Source: Rhypophila decipiens
Taxonomy: Eukaryota > Ascomycota > Sordariomycetes > Sordariales > Naviculisporaceae
Assembly: GCA_033297075.1 (NCBI GenBank)
Contig: MU858146.1
Coordinates: 1 to 64,000 of the forward strand
Length of the DNA: 64,000 nt
Reading direction: 5' to 3'
Below the pieces are notes generated by a model. The model was not told the origin of the DNA and made no database searches. It saw only the letters and a program-made list of their open reading frames with translations. Of the stretch, positions 34,757-44,773 are shown one piece after another. The position numbers and the translations under genes were made by a program. Each line of letters begins with the position of its first letter. Within the stretch, counting starts at the first letter, position 1.

Positions 34757-35545
34757 ATGAAAGATGGACTTGCTGGAAGAATCCTTTGACCGAAGAAGGA
34801 GGAAGGGGGAGAGGGACCCTCTGCAAAGGAGAGCACTCGATATATACACGAGTACTCCCTATTGTAATAAGGCTGACGTGGCCTTTTCATTTTGGATCAA
34901 GAGCATGTGCCATTATATTGCATTGAATGATGAATTTGTTGGAAGGATGCCTGATTGAAGAAGGAGGAAGAGAGCGAGGGACGGTCTGCAAAGGGGAACA
35001 CTCAATATATACATGAATATTCCCAAGCGTAAGGCTAACCTAGCCTTTTCTATTTTGGATCAAGAGCATGTGCCATGAGAGATGAACTGGTTGAATGGGT
35101 CTTGGTTGAAGAAGGCGGGAAACAGAGAGGGACCCTCTGCAAAGGGAGCACTTAATATATGCATCAGTAACACTAGGGTAGGGCTGGCGTGGCGCTTTCA
35201 ACATCCTATGTTGAAAGGTCGAATCAGAGGGAAATATTTAGTTAGCAAACGGCTGTTGATAAGAGATAGTTTAATAGATGTGACTTTCCATCTTGGATCA
35301 AGAGCATACATATTGCAACAAAGGATGAGCTGGGTGAAAAGGTGCTTGATTGAAGGAGGAGGAAGATAGAAGTGACCCTTAAGGAGGGTGGCACTCTATA
35401 TATACTCTATAACCCTATACTGTAAGGCGTATGACGTGGTTCTTTCGACCTACGGGTTTTTAGACGTCGAATCGAAAGGTAGCGGTTAGTAAAGGCTCTT
35501 GAAAAGGAAAGCTTGCTGCGGCTTTTCCATCTTGGGGCAGCGGAC
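34757..35545. repeat. Degenerate 150-230 bp tandem repeat with internal hairpins
   Basis: Four diverged direct repeats start near 34757, 34926, 35078 and 35323. Each carries, in order, GATGAAYTKGTTG-like sequence, GATTGAAGAAGGAGGAAG, GGGACCCTCTGCAAAGG, a CACTC-ATATATA block, AAGGCTGACGTGG and TTTTGGATCAAGAGCAT. Units 3 and 4 also keep an extra block of about 90 bp that begins with an inverted repeat: CTTTCAACAT/ATGTTGAAAG (35195-35217), and CTTTCGA/TCGAAAG (35442-35448 with 35472-35478). Units 1 and 2 lack that block. No frame stays open through the array, so it is non-coding or MITE-like. Confidence 0.75.
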
Positions 35546-35739
35546 AGATATGATCACTGGGCCCGTCAGGTCGAAGAATGGATTTAAACCTGACTGAATC
35601 AAGTAGCAAGGCAAACAAAGGGCCTCGGAATCGTCTCAAGGAGATAAAAAGCACAAAGAAACAAACAGTTTCCTTCACATGATCTGTGGTGGTAGAAAGG
35701 TAAAGATAGCTTTATATTAATTATGCAGTTATGATCTAT

Positions 35740-36341
35740 CTAGAAATCCCTCCACGCGACAAAGCGTCCATCTATCGGTGCCTCCCCTACCAAGACCGTG
35801 GCTGGCGCCTTGGCCGGGATATTCTCCAAGAGCTCTGCATCAAGCTCCTCTTTGACCATGACGCGCAGAGCTTCGCTGGCGGCGCGCAAAGGGCTAAAAC
35901 GATGCTCGATGGCGGAAGCGATTTTCCAAGTGTACCAAACCCCGGCATTACAGCCTTCCCCAGGGGGCGAGTCTTTCTCGACAAGCCGTTGCGCAGGAGA
36001 ACTGAGTCCAGCCTCTGCTCTGGAGACGTAGTAGTCTGCGAAGCAAAGTCTCTAGTGACAACTCAGGCAGAAGGCCCAGCGGAGGCATTCCTCTCGACTC
36101 GATTGTACGAGGGGAATCTTGGCCTTTTTGGGAAAGGCTTGGGTGTTTGCCAACAGTAAATATAACACAGCGCCAGCCTTGAACCAAGTTCTCTCTCTCC
36201 CTAGAGTTCGTGGAGAAGAGTGCCGAGGAGTCGCTTGTTTGGATCAGCCATCGTGGCCCCATAGGCCTTTGTGGTCTTTTTGGGAGGAGACCAACGAAAG
36301 CCCTTTGTACACACCACCCGGCGCTACTACCAATTGAATAG
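35740..36341 (-). pseudogene. Decayed coding segment (possible lost 3' part of the upstream gene)
   Basis: One minus-strand frame is protein-like over about 200 codons but broken by TGA at 36246-36244 and a TAG near 36050. Readable stretches are SIQLVVAPGGVYKGLSLVSS, then FKAGAVLYLLLANTQAFPKK, REECLRWAFCLSC, CNAGVWYTWKIASAIEHRF and ELLENIPAKAPATVLVGEA, ending in DGRFVAWRDF and a stop at 35740. Both stops are one transition away from a sense codon (CGA or CAG). A GTAAGT donor at 36513 in the neighbouring gene can splice to 36341 in the correct phase, so this may be its former or alternative 3' exon. Undetected introns are the competing explanation. Confidence 0.45.
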
Positions 36342-36460
36342 CTTAGTGAGGCCGTTGGACTGGCCCAGGAAGTCATCCTCCTTTGTTGTACAGGTCCGTA
36401 ATAAAACATTCATACTACCAGTCTCCCCCATTCCTTCCAGTCAACTTGCCGCGAGTAAGA

Positions 36461-38218
36461 TCAAGACGAAGCGCCCCAATCAAAGGAGTCAATCGCCTCC
36501 TCTCCGCACTTACAACCCTCCCTCGAAGCTGCGTCGCACGTTCCCCAGGCACAGAACCCATTCAAGAAGTTACTGACCTCTGGGTCCACTGGGTGTTGCT
36601 CCCAAACGTGCTCGGATATTACTTCAGCCTCACCCAGATCCACAACGCCCCTGTCTGGGTCTTCAGGCGCCACCCATGTCTCATCAACATTCGGGAAGTT
36701 ACCCGAGGTAAAGTTGTTGGTTGCCTCCAAAATGCGGCGCTGGAGATTACGAATCGCCGTCAACTCGTCAATCTCCTCTTCTTGGTATGGAACCAAAAGG
36801 CTACCATCAGGGCCGTGTCTGGGATCAGCCTCGAGGCCCCGGAACAAGGAGCCATCTTCTCTTGCGCCCATGAAGATGTTGAGGTCTTTGCTTTGGGGAT
36901 TGCGGAAAATCGAGGCCGGCTCTTGCTGGGGGTGAGGGACTTGGGGCTCCGCCTCGCCAGCAGCTTCATTCTGGGGTACCGGATGCTGGTCGGTGGCAGG
37001 TCCATCAGACGCCGGGGTGGCGCCTTGGTTCCGAGATGCAGCCTGGGAGGCCAGCACGTTCCTTAACCTCTGAATCCCGGCCTCCACCGCTCCAGTGTTC
37101 CTTTCCTGGGCCACAGGATTAGAATCACTGTCTAGAGTCTTTCCGGTATCTTTCTGTTGCCTCTTAACTGGCTGTTCATCTTTGGTATCATCCATGTTCA
37201 GCCGCTTCCTAGGCAGCTTGTTCAAGCGGTATTGTGTTGGAACAGAGGCGGTTGAGGGGCTGACTGCAGTTGAAGTAGGGTTGAAGGGTGGCACCAAACC
37301 ACGCGCGACCTCCTCTTGCGTCCTGACCGGGGGCAACTTTTGCTTTGGATGCCCTTTCTTCTGTTGTGATTGACCCATCGCGCCGGATATTTCCGCTTTC
37401 GGTTGAAATGCGCTCTTAGATTGCGGTCGCGGAGGAATATTCTCGTAACCACCCTGAGCCCCTGAATCCACGGAGCGAGAAGCTCCAAGACTTTGATGCC
37501 GTTGGGAGGTGCTGGCAGTCAAGACCTCAGATTCTTTGCCCTGGCTTGTCCCCGAAGTCTTGGCTGACACTGCAGGCGCTGAAATTGTTGATGAATCTTG
37601 AACAGCGCGAACTGGTGACTGCAAAGAACTGGTCACTTCAGCTGGTGGGCCGCTAACTCGAGTATTCTTTGACCGTATCGGTGTTGGAGGAGAGTCAGGA
37701 GACTCTGAACGGTTACGGTTCGACGAATTTCGGAAAGGTGGACCGGGAGGTGACGCAAAATCCGGAAGCGCTTTTCTTCGTGAGCCACCCATGAGAGGCT
37801 GGGCTTGCCCTGTTGGGGACGATGCGGGCCTATAAAGCGTTGAAGGAGTCCTCTCAACCCGAGTGACAACCAGCAAGGTACTGGGTGCTTTAGCAACAGT
37901 ATCACAATCCTCGGCAGTCTCTGGTCGTATTGATGAGCTGACGATCTCGCTATATAGAGCGTCGGTCCTCTCAAGTTGTTTCTCGCTGACAACGGAACTG
38001 TCCGCTCTTCCAGTCCGGGTGTCAGGGGTGGGGGAAGGCTGGTCGAGAGTGGCCAAGGACTTATGGGCCCTTTGGCTATCGGCAGAGTTGCCCTGGTCCT
38101 GGGCGTCTGTGGGAGTGGTAGATGGCTGATCGGGGACGTTTGACGATGTCTGGTTCGCTTGGTTAGCATTAGCGCTGGCTTGAGACCGCGTGACGCGGTT
38201 AGTGCGACGCCCGTCCAT
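36461..38218 (-). CDS. Disordered hypothetical protein with C-terminal Cys cluster
   Basis: Unrecognised protein of about 585 aa in one exon, taking the ATG at 38218 (MDGRRTNRVTRSQ) rather than upstream non-ATG codons. A UTR intron is likely upstream (GTAAGC near 38360). Residues 1-440 are Ser/Pro/Gln/Thr-rich disorder. After about 470 the protein becomes more ordered: QEEEIDELTAIRNLQRRIL, then a conserved-looking FLNGFCAWGTCDAASREGCK with four clustered cysteines (C-x4-C-x7-C-x-C) near the C-terminus that could bind zinc. A GTAAGT donor lies within that cluster at 36513, so a spliced form would leave the exon there and read into 35740-36341. Its neighbour at 30614-33871 shares the same style. 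Confidence 0.6.
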   Translation of the reverse strand: MDGRRTNRVTRSQASANANQANQTSSNVPDQPSTTPTDAQDQGNSADSQRAHKSLATLDQPSPTPDTRTGRADSSVVSEKQLERTDALYSEIVSSSIRPETAEDCDTVAKAPSTLLVVTRVERTPSTLYRPASSPTGQAQPLMGGSRRKALPDFASPPGPPFRNSSNRNRSESPDSPPTPIRSKNTRVSGPPAEVTSSLQSPVRAVQDSSTISAPAVSAKTSGTSQGKESEVLTASTSQRHQSLGASRSVDSGAQGGYENIPPRPQSKSAFQPKAEISGAMGQSQQKKGHPKQKLPPVRTQEEVARGLVPPFNPTSTAVSPSTASVPTQYRLNKLPRKRLNMDDTKDEQPVKRQQKDTGKTLDSDSNPVAQERNTGAVEAGIQRLRNVLASQAASRNQGATPASDGPATDQHPVPQNEAAGEAEPQVPHPQQEPASIFRNPQSKDLNIFMGAREDGSLFRGLEADPRHGPDGSLLVPYQEEEIDELTAIRNLQRRILEATNNFTSGNFPNVDETWVAPEDPDRGVVDLGEAEVISEHVWEQHPVDPEVSNFLNGFCAWGTCDAASREGCKCGEEAIDSFDWGASS

Positions 38219-39860
38219 GGAAGCAGTGAGTCGATGGTGTTGAGGGATGTGACAGGCAAATGGCTGAGTGTAGGGAAACAAGGTAGGGCTCAGGGAGTTG
38301 CTCAAAATCCAGTGAAACGGGAAGCATTATTGTTAGGGGAAATGGTGAGGGCTGCTTACTCGACAGGAACCAGTTCCTTGGGTTAATGGGTTTAGATCAA
38401 CCTATCGCTTGCGACTGCCTCGAGTAAAGAAAACAAGACGAGTAATTGCTTTGTTTGTTGTCTCCTCTTGGGTAGCAGTATGTTGAGGGTTGCTGCCTGG
38501 GAAAGTGGTCGCGGAAGATGCAGACTCTTTGCGTGTTTGGCAAGGAAAGTAAGTGGTCACAAAAGGGGCAAGGAGTTTTGAGCACGGAACACAGTAGTCT
38601 GCTCCAGTCCCCCACCAAACCGTGTGGGTGTTGCTAGAAGACCATGGCTCTAGCCAATCAATCATCGGGATGTCATTCACATGGTCTCTGTACGTAGTAA
38701 AGATCGGATCTCTTAGATTTTGCTTTGAAAATACACGCTAGCTCTTTCCATCATACCGTGGCCATATGCGTTCACAAGATGCGTGACCTATCTATCTGGA
38801 GCCGCCCTTCTGTCTTGAGGATCTATATAAAGTCTCAAAGGGCTACGCTCCAAATTTACAGGCCGGTCGTTTAAGTGTTGAGGAAAACCGAAATAAACAA
38901 GAAACAGTGAATATTGTCGAGAGGTGACTCGTATTTCCAAGGTAAGGCTGTGACCTGACTGCCGAAAACGGTAAGTGGCGCTAGACCTAAAGTGGATATA
39001 CCCCTGTTAATTTAGTGGGACCATGAAATACCAGGTAGGGAGGCTGAGTGGCACTCGCGGGCGGCGGGATTCAGTCAACCCACCAAGAGCACCGTACCGG
39101 CCCAACTTGGAGGGCTGAACTCTATCTCGTGTCAATTCCAGCTGTCAGAAGACTGGTTTGATTTTTTTCTGGACCTGAACCTCGCAAAATTCTGCAACCC
39201 AGTCCAGGTTGTCATCCCCGTTTCTTCTCGAGATCATCATCAGCCCTTCTCGTCTTGCTATTGTCCATTACTCGAACCCTTCCCATTGCCTATTTTTCTG
39301 AACTTGCCAACGTATTTGACCGAGACACGTCGCTCCTCAAGCCAATCCTCACCGCTATGAAGCATGTCGAGGCTGCAACTTTTGATTCTCTCAGTTGAAT
39401 CCCAAGCAACGAGACCATCTGGGAGCCCTGGAAATCAACGACGATTCAAAGAGACTGAGAGGTAAGTAGCAAAGGTCCTGGTCGCCCGTGTACACAACAG
39501 CCTGCCTCATGTTTTCCTCGCCAACAAACAAAACAAGCTTACTCGAAGCAAAGAGCTGACAGAAAACCTGAAGCAGTCTCAGAACTCAGAACCCACTTCC
39601 AAGACGTCCAGAGCAAAGTCTTCTCACCCCCTACACCCATGCCGATGGATCAAGCCGCCAACTTCATCAAGCCCCGCCGCAGTCCTCGACAGCAAGATCC
39701 AAAGACATGTCAGATTTCACCCGTCAAGGGCCAGAACGGAGGTCTGGAGACCACGCCAGCCGTCAAAGAATTGGCGAGAAGATTACCATGTCGCCAGTCT
39801 TCAAGACAGAGAGACTTTTGTATCTGTCTGGCGAGATACAACTTGACTCAGATCGGCAGA
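38219..39860. other. Intergenic stretch
   Basis: Upstream region of the Cys-cluster gene; on the minus strand CTTTATATAGATCC near 38825 is TATA-like. No other gene is convincing up to 39860, although the plus strand near 39640 has short open frames. Confidence 0.35.
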
Positions 39861-39861
39861 A

Positions 39862-40135
39862 ATGTGCAACGAAGAGTACATCGCCTACCAGTGCGGCCAC
39901 CGGTGCTGCAGACCTGACCCAGCACCACTCACCTTCCTCCGCTGCCGATGACAAGTCCCCCGCCTGGACCGAGAAGAGAAGGGCTTTTTTCTCTTCGGCA
40001 AGAAGTGGCTTGATCTGCCAGTGGTGCGTGGTCGGCTTTGTTCATCATGGTACCGGAGCCGTAGGCCCGACCTCGACGGCATGATACCACGCTACGCAAG
40101 ATGTGATCCGTTGTTGAAAGTTTTGACTGATCCTA
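39862..40135 (+). pseudogene. CGHR-type small protein remnant
   Basis: The ATG at 39862 opens MCNEEYIAYQCGHRCC, which resembles the start of a fungal family of small Cys/His-rich proteins I remember only by the MC-x-EE-x-Y-x-CGH(R) opening. The frame stops at TGA 39949-39951 after 29 codons. It then stays open with basic/hydrophobic residues (REEKGFFLFGKKWLDLP, then YARCDPLL). The stop follows a CGA-rich context and could be a CGA-to-TGA change. Later cysteines expected of such proteins are sparse. Could equally be chance. Confidence 0.25.
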
Positions 40136-40530
40136 CCTAGCTGGTAGGACTCAAGGTTCTACTCAACGGAGCTTTGGGCAGGGACAGGTACAACAACAGT
40201 ACGCATCATTTGGATCATTGCCAAAATTCGACTGCAAATGCCACGACCGGATTCTCAGAGTCTAGGGAGCTTTCTGACAAGGTCATCGAGTTTGCAGTTG
40301 ACCTGGCTGTGGCTCATTTCGGCTTGGTGAAGAAGTTGTCACCGTGGACCTCGGCCACCTCAAGTAGACACCGAGGGTTGCGACACGCCTCGAGTTCTGG
40401 ACTCCCCACGAAGAGTCAGATCATCAATATGCTGGCACTCGCACTTGGTGCCCTGCTTCAGGCTCATTGTTGTGGCTCGTTTCGGTGACTCGTTGGTAAC
40501 TGTCAATGGCAGGATCACGCGTCTACATAC

Positions 40531-40774
40531 GAGTCGTGGGGGGGGGGGCCCCCCCGGGCGGGGCCCCCCCCGGGGGGGGGTGGGGGGGGGGTTGGGGGTT
40601 CAAAGAGGGGGGGGTGGGGCGCACTAGGAGGAATATAAAAAAAAGCCNNNNNNNNNNGCCCGTTGTTTGTTGTTTTTTGTGGTGGGTTGTGTGTTTTTTT
40701 TTTTGTTCTTTGACCCCGGCCCCCCCCCCCCGCCCCCCCCGGGGGGGGCCCCCCCCCCCCCCCCCCCCCCCCCA
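40531..40774. other. Assembly gap in G/C homopolymer artefact
   Basis: Ten Ns occupy 40648-40657. They are bracketed by long runs of G on the left (40538-40620) and of C on the right (40710-40773), broken by T/G-only stretches. The runs are near mirror images: GTCGTGGGGGGG on one side and CCCCCCCACGAC on the other. Such sequence is typical of low-quality gap filling or polymerase failure at a hairpin, not of genome sequence. Confidence 0.8.
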
Positions 40775-41528
40775 CGACCGTGGGAGCTTTGTGAGCGAGT
40801 ATGGTCTATCAAACGGAGGGATTGGGACGAAAACTAGTATATATATCATCAGACGCGTGCAAGGGCATTCTCAGAGACGTGGGGAGATAAGATCAGAGGG
40901 ATGCGGACAGACGGTCAGAGGCATATGTTATTGGCCTTTGAGGCATATATTTGGACGCGGGCACCGGTATGAACATATATTACGACAGGTACAAGGATGG
41001 GGCTGGGCATCCCACCCTACGAGGCTCTCACCCTCTATGGCGCCCCGTTCCGCATATCCGTGGACCGGGAGCCATGTTGATGCCACAGCTCATCAGCTTT
41101 AACCAGACATTCAGCAACACTCATCCCACCAACGCTCCCAGCTTTCAAGCACACGAGTACTTGTCGGCGAAGCGCATCAAGGCAGTCCGGGAGGCATCTA
41201 TATGTCGTGTTTTGGGATAGATGGTCAAGCCTTTTGGATAGTTTTAGGATATCGGGCGGAGAGCTTCCTGTAAATTTTGCAATTGAACCAAGTACGAGTA
41301 TCTTATTCTTCTGAGAAACACCCGCAAGAAAAGAAGACAAGAATATCAAAACAAGTTTCATATTAGCGTTTTGAGTCTATCAGATAATTCAGATTCGCAT
41401 TATTCATTTTGCCGAAACCCTCGTGAGCTTTTCAGGTCGACAACCCAGGTCTGTGGGATGTGTTTGTGTCAAATACGATGATGCTATATCGAGTCCTGCC
41501 TTACTTCCACGACGCTTTCTTCACAAGG

Positions 41529-42530
41529 TCAAACCAGACGACCACCCAGACAATCACAAACGTCATGTCCCAACTTACGCCCCGTAACTTGCTCAATCTC
41601 CTTGACTAGCTCCTCCACTTTTCTCTTGTCACGTATCCCCCGTCCAGGAAGCACAGGAAATTTATACCGCCACCCTTTCTTGTTGTTATCCTCGTCTTCA
41701 TGCGTAGTCCGTAGCAGCCCAACTGAACGGCCAGGTAATCCTCCCGTATAAAGCGGAACCTCGCCTGCATATTTCCTGCCCGGATAGATTTGTTCCTCGA
41801 AAGAATCAAGCATGTCAATGTCGTTCCATAGCTGTTCTAGTGCGCTTGCTGAGGAGCGCATCCAGCCTGGGTATGGGGCTTTGTCGCCGTTGTATTTGTA
41901 GGGTAGTGCTGAGGAGGAGGGGGAATCGGGGAACGGGAGTGTGGTGTTGACTGCTATCACCCACGGAAGATATTCGCTCCTCTTTTCCCTCCTCTGCCTC
42001 TTTGGGTTTGGGATGTGGTGGTGACTGGCTCGTGGACGTGAGGGACGATACCCAAAAGGCGGCGCCATCAAGGATCTTAAGGATGCCTCATCAACGACCA
42101 AGAAGCAATGATCCCACTTGATATCCCCGCTTACACCTCTCGCTTCAAACCCATCTATCGTGTTGCCCTGCTCATCAAGCGTGGAGCAAACAAGCCGGAA
42201 ATCGTCCAGCCAGGTGAGATACCGACTTCTCAAGTCACAGGGTGAAAGATTCGTAAGGGATGGGTCTGACATCACGGGCAGGGTAATAAGATCTGGCAAG
42301 ACGTCGTAATCCATTGACCCTGGAGGAGGAGGATCATAGCCGTTATGAGACAGACGGGCCATGGCTGTGTGCCAGATGAGTGTGTCGAGGGATTCATCTT
42401 TTTCAATGGGGGCTGTGCGGATTAGGAGGAAGCCGTATCCCCAGTTTGTCCTGGCAGAGGACTGTATGAGGGAGGCGAATTTAGGGAAGAGAGGGTCTCG
42501 AAACTCATGTTGGGCAGGGACTGTCGTCAT
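41529..42530 (-). CDS. Hypothetical fungal protein, 333 aa
   Basis: Single-exon gene; no recognised family. The N-terminal half (about residues 15-160) has a pattern seen in many uncharacterised ascomycete proteins: NWGYGFLLIRTAP near 30-42, alternating strands and helices, a YLTWLDDFRLVC segment and KWDHCFLVVDEASLRSL near 138-154. A basic PKRQRREKR patch (about 175-185) could be a nuclear-localisation signal. The rest has WRYKFPVLPGRG and a Cys-containing end (VCDCLGGRLV). No signal peptide or membrane helix. Codon use and the uninterrupted frame support a real gene. Confidence 0.72.
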   Translation of the reverse strand: MTTVPAQHEFRDPLFPKFASLIQSSARTNWGYGFLLIRTAPIEKDESLDTLIWHTAMARLSHNGYDPPPPGSMDYDVLPDLITLPVMSDPSLTNLSPCDLRSRYLTWLDDFRLVCSTLDEQGNTIDGFEARGVSGDIKWDHCFLVVDEASLRSLMAPPFGYRPSRPRASHHHIPNPKRQRREKRSEYLPWVIAVNTTLPFPDSPSSSALPYKYNGDKAPYPGWMRSSASALEQLWNDIDMLDSFEEQIYPGRKYAGEVPLYTGGLPGRSVGLLRTTHEDEDNNKKGWRYKFPVLPGRGIRDKRKVEELVKEIEQVTGRKLGHDVCDCLGGRLV

Positions 42531-42918
42531 GTTGTTACTTTTGAAAAGTTGTTGTTAATGATCAAAGACAAAGAAAGGAAAGCTGATGGGGTGGTTCCCT
42601 CCAAGACTTTGATGGGTAGAGGCCGTTATTGGAAGGGCTGTGGACATGTATCAAGTTAGATACACTGAGGAGGTTGGTTGAAGCCATTCGGACCTAGTCG
42701 GAAATAGGCATGGACATATCGCCAAGGCTCGATCTCGATCTAGAATGGGGAGCTTGTGGATATGATCTGCCAACACTCCACTGTCCATGGTAGCGCGAGC
42801 CTAGGAAGCACAAGGGTTTGGCGAGAAGTCAAAAGCCGGTCGACGTCCAATGGTTAGGTTGAGCGCATATAAAAAAAATCTCGGTCAAGAAACAAGTCAG
42901 CAATTATTATTGCGGCTT

Positions 42919-42959
42919 GATAAACAGGCACCACTGCTCTCATATACAGGCACCAGTCT
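42919..42959. repeat. Dispersed 41-bp element, copy 1
   Basis: AAACAGGCACCACT and CATATACAGGCACCAGTC, joined by a few variable bases. A second copy with the same spacing lies at 60240-60280. The element itself contains the half-repeat ACAGGCACCA twice. Only transitions distinguish the two copies over about 41 bp. Confidence 0.75.
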
Positions 42960-43380
42960 CCCCGTTGGGCTCCTTCTCCTTTTCCTTCACAGTGATTACC
43001 ATTGGGGGAAACGGGTTGAGAACAATGTTCTCCCAAGGAGAGGCGTAGGGACCGTACAGATCCTGTTGCCTATTGTGGCCGGCAACTGAATGGGAGTTCC
43101 AGGGAAAAGTGATCCTCTGACTCTGGACTTGTTGGTCCTGATCCTGGTCCCGGCGGACGATTACCGCCACGAGTATCGAAGCTACCGTTGTTGCTAAAAA
43201 CGAGTGTTAGCTGAATTACAAACATACGAGTGCAAGATCTGAAGATGACCTACCCAGCCCAGGCGCTGTCGTTGAGACCGTCCGATTTTCACGGCGGTCA
43301 ACGAGTCGCCCGGTTCCTGGCCCCAGCTATGGTGGTGACCGGAGCCACGAGACCCTTGCCAACCCGGCCCCTTATCGCTG
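42940..43380 (-). CDS. Possible small gene, C-terminal exon (low confidence)
   Basis: Two minus-strand segments look coding and can be spliced. The upstream part contains RRTKGWSYSDKGPGWQGSR and SHHHSW-like Gly/His/Trp-rich sequence to LGWV near 43255. A GTCATC donor and a TTTTTAG acceptor (GCTAACAC branch) join it to TTVASILVAVIVRRDQDQD, ending at a stop at 42940. The hydrophobic ILVAVIV stretch may be part of a membrane segment. No start codon could be fixed, so the gene may be partial, chance or pseudogenic. The 43430-43520 segment next to it is ATC/GTC microsatellite. Confidence 0.3.
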
Positions 43381-43636
43381 TAAGACCATCCCTTGGTCCT
43401 CCGTCACTAATACAAGTCGTCGTCCGTCCTTCTCATCATCGTCATTATCGTCATCCGCCCTTTTCATATCATCATCAACGTCGTCCGCGCTTCTCATCTT
43501 CGTCATCATCGTCTTCCGCGGTGCTGAGCTGCGATGAGTGACCTAGCTATCGACTTGGCCATGTCGGCCATACCTGTTAGCCGATACTTTATGGACGGAG
43601 CTGAAGCCTAGGGGTGGATAAATACCTCCGCTCGTC

Positions 43637-44060
43637 TCAGAACACCCAGATATACTCGGGCCAGAAAAGGTCTCGATCCCAAATCACCCAGTGGAGAATG
43701 GGTATAACGACCCACCACATCCAGTGGCACCAGTGCCAAACCCATCGGAGCCGGGCATGCAGGTAATCTCTAAACCCGGCCTCTGTGTGGTATAACTCGT
43801 ATAGTAACGCCATCAAAGCGAGTTCCATCAAAACACATCCCAGAGCTTCTATTTTCCCTTCGTCTCTGGATGCTGTTAGAACAGAGCGAGAGTCGAGCAG
43901 AACAGCCGACAAAGCGAGGCACTCACAGGATAACGGGGGAAATCATCGGGACCACAAGTTGGAGGGTAGCGAGGAGTGTGTGGAGAACAAGCGCGATGTA
44001 GGCGAAGGTGACGATGGTGTAGGCGAGGCCAAAAAGTGCCCACATTAAAGATGTGAACAT
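43637..44060 (-). CDS. Small Trp-rich membrane protein
   Basis: Unrecognised 120-aa protein. Exons are 44060-43927 and 43865-43637. The intron has a GTGAGT donor, a CTAAC branch and a CCAG acceptor, and the total is an exact multiple of three. Residues 3-43 form one or two membrane helices (LMWALFGLAYTIVTFAYIAL, then TLLATLQLVVPMI). Residues about 50-62 are another (CVLMELALMALLYEL). The C-terminal part is unusually rich in tryptophan: WVWHWCHWMWWVVIPILHWV. Likely a three- or four-pass membrane protein facing the interface with its aromatic tail. No homologue recognised. Confidence 0.55.
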
Positions 44061-44773
44061 TGTGCTAGACGCTTGTTGGGTCCAGTGAGTAAGGCGAGTG
44101 GTTGAAGTGAAGATAGGCTTTGGGGATATATTGTGGGCCGTCGGACCTGACTAGAAACGATTCCTGAAGAAAGAGAGGACTTACACTGCTTTTCTCAGCT
44201 TGCTCTGTTTTCTGCTTTTCTTCACTTTGAATCCTGGTGGGCAGCACAGAGATTTGGTGCTGAGTGAATTGTAGTTAAAGGTGGGTCGTAAGTCGCGAGA
44301 GCGAGAGGACGAGGTCGAGAGAAACGCGGGGAGTAACAAATTTGAAATCAAACTCGTGCAGTCCCCAGAACCCCCACCAGGGGCTGGTCAACCTGAATTT
44401 CGTCCAGACCTGCACTGCCTTTGCAACCAGACGGGAAGGAACAGACCAATAGGGTACGTCTCGGAGACGTAACCCCCCTAGGCAGGACTCGAGGTGGGCT
44501 AAGGGGGCCGCACAAAGCAGAGGTCACCAAGGGAGGGACCACAACGAGGTGGTCCCAGACTGAATGCCCTGGCCGGTCAGCTGGTCGTTTCTCTGTCGTC
44601 ATCACTGAAAAGATTTTTATTTTCGAAAAGCCATGTTTCCTAAAAAGGCCACGGACCAGCCATCACTTCTCAATAACACCGCTTCAACGCGGCTGTCTTT
44701 GCCCTCCCAGCCACTAGCAGTCGCCTTTTACGCTGCTCGACTCTCTCAAAGTAGAGTCATTGGTTTTTACCAA

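Noticed and set aside
40506..41102. Gly/Pro-rich open frames on both strands across the gap
   Set aside because: Produced by homopolymer G/C runs and Ns, not real coding sequence.
43230..43541. Plus-strand Ser/His-rich frame
   Set aside because: Encoded by a TCATCATCGTC-type microsatellite; a minus-strand spliced model is slightly better.
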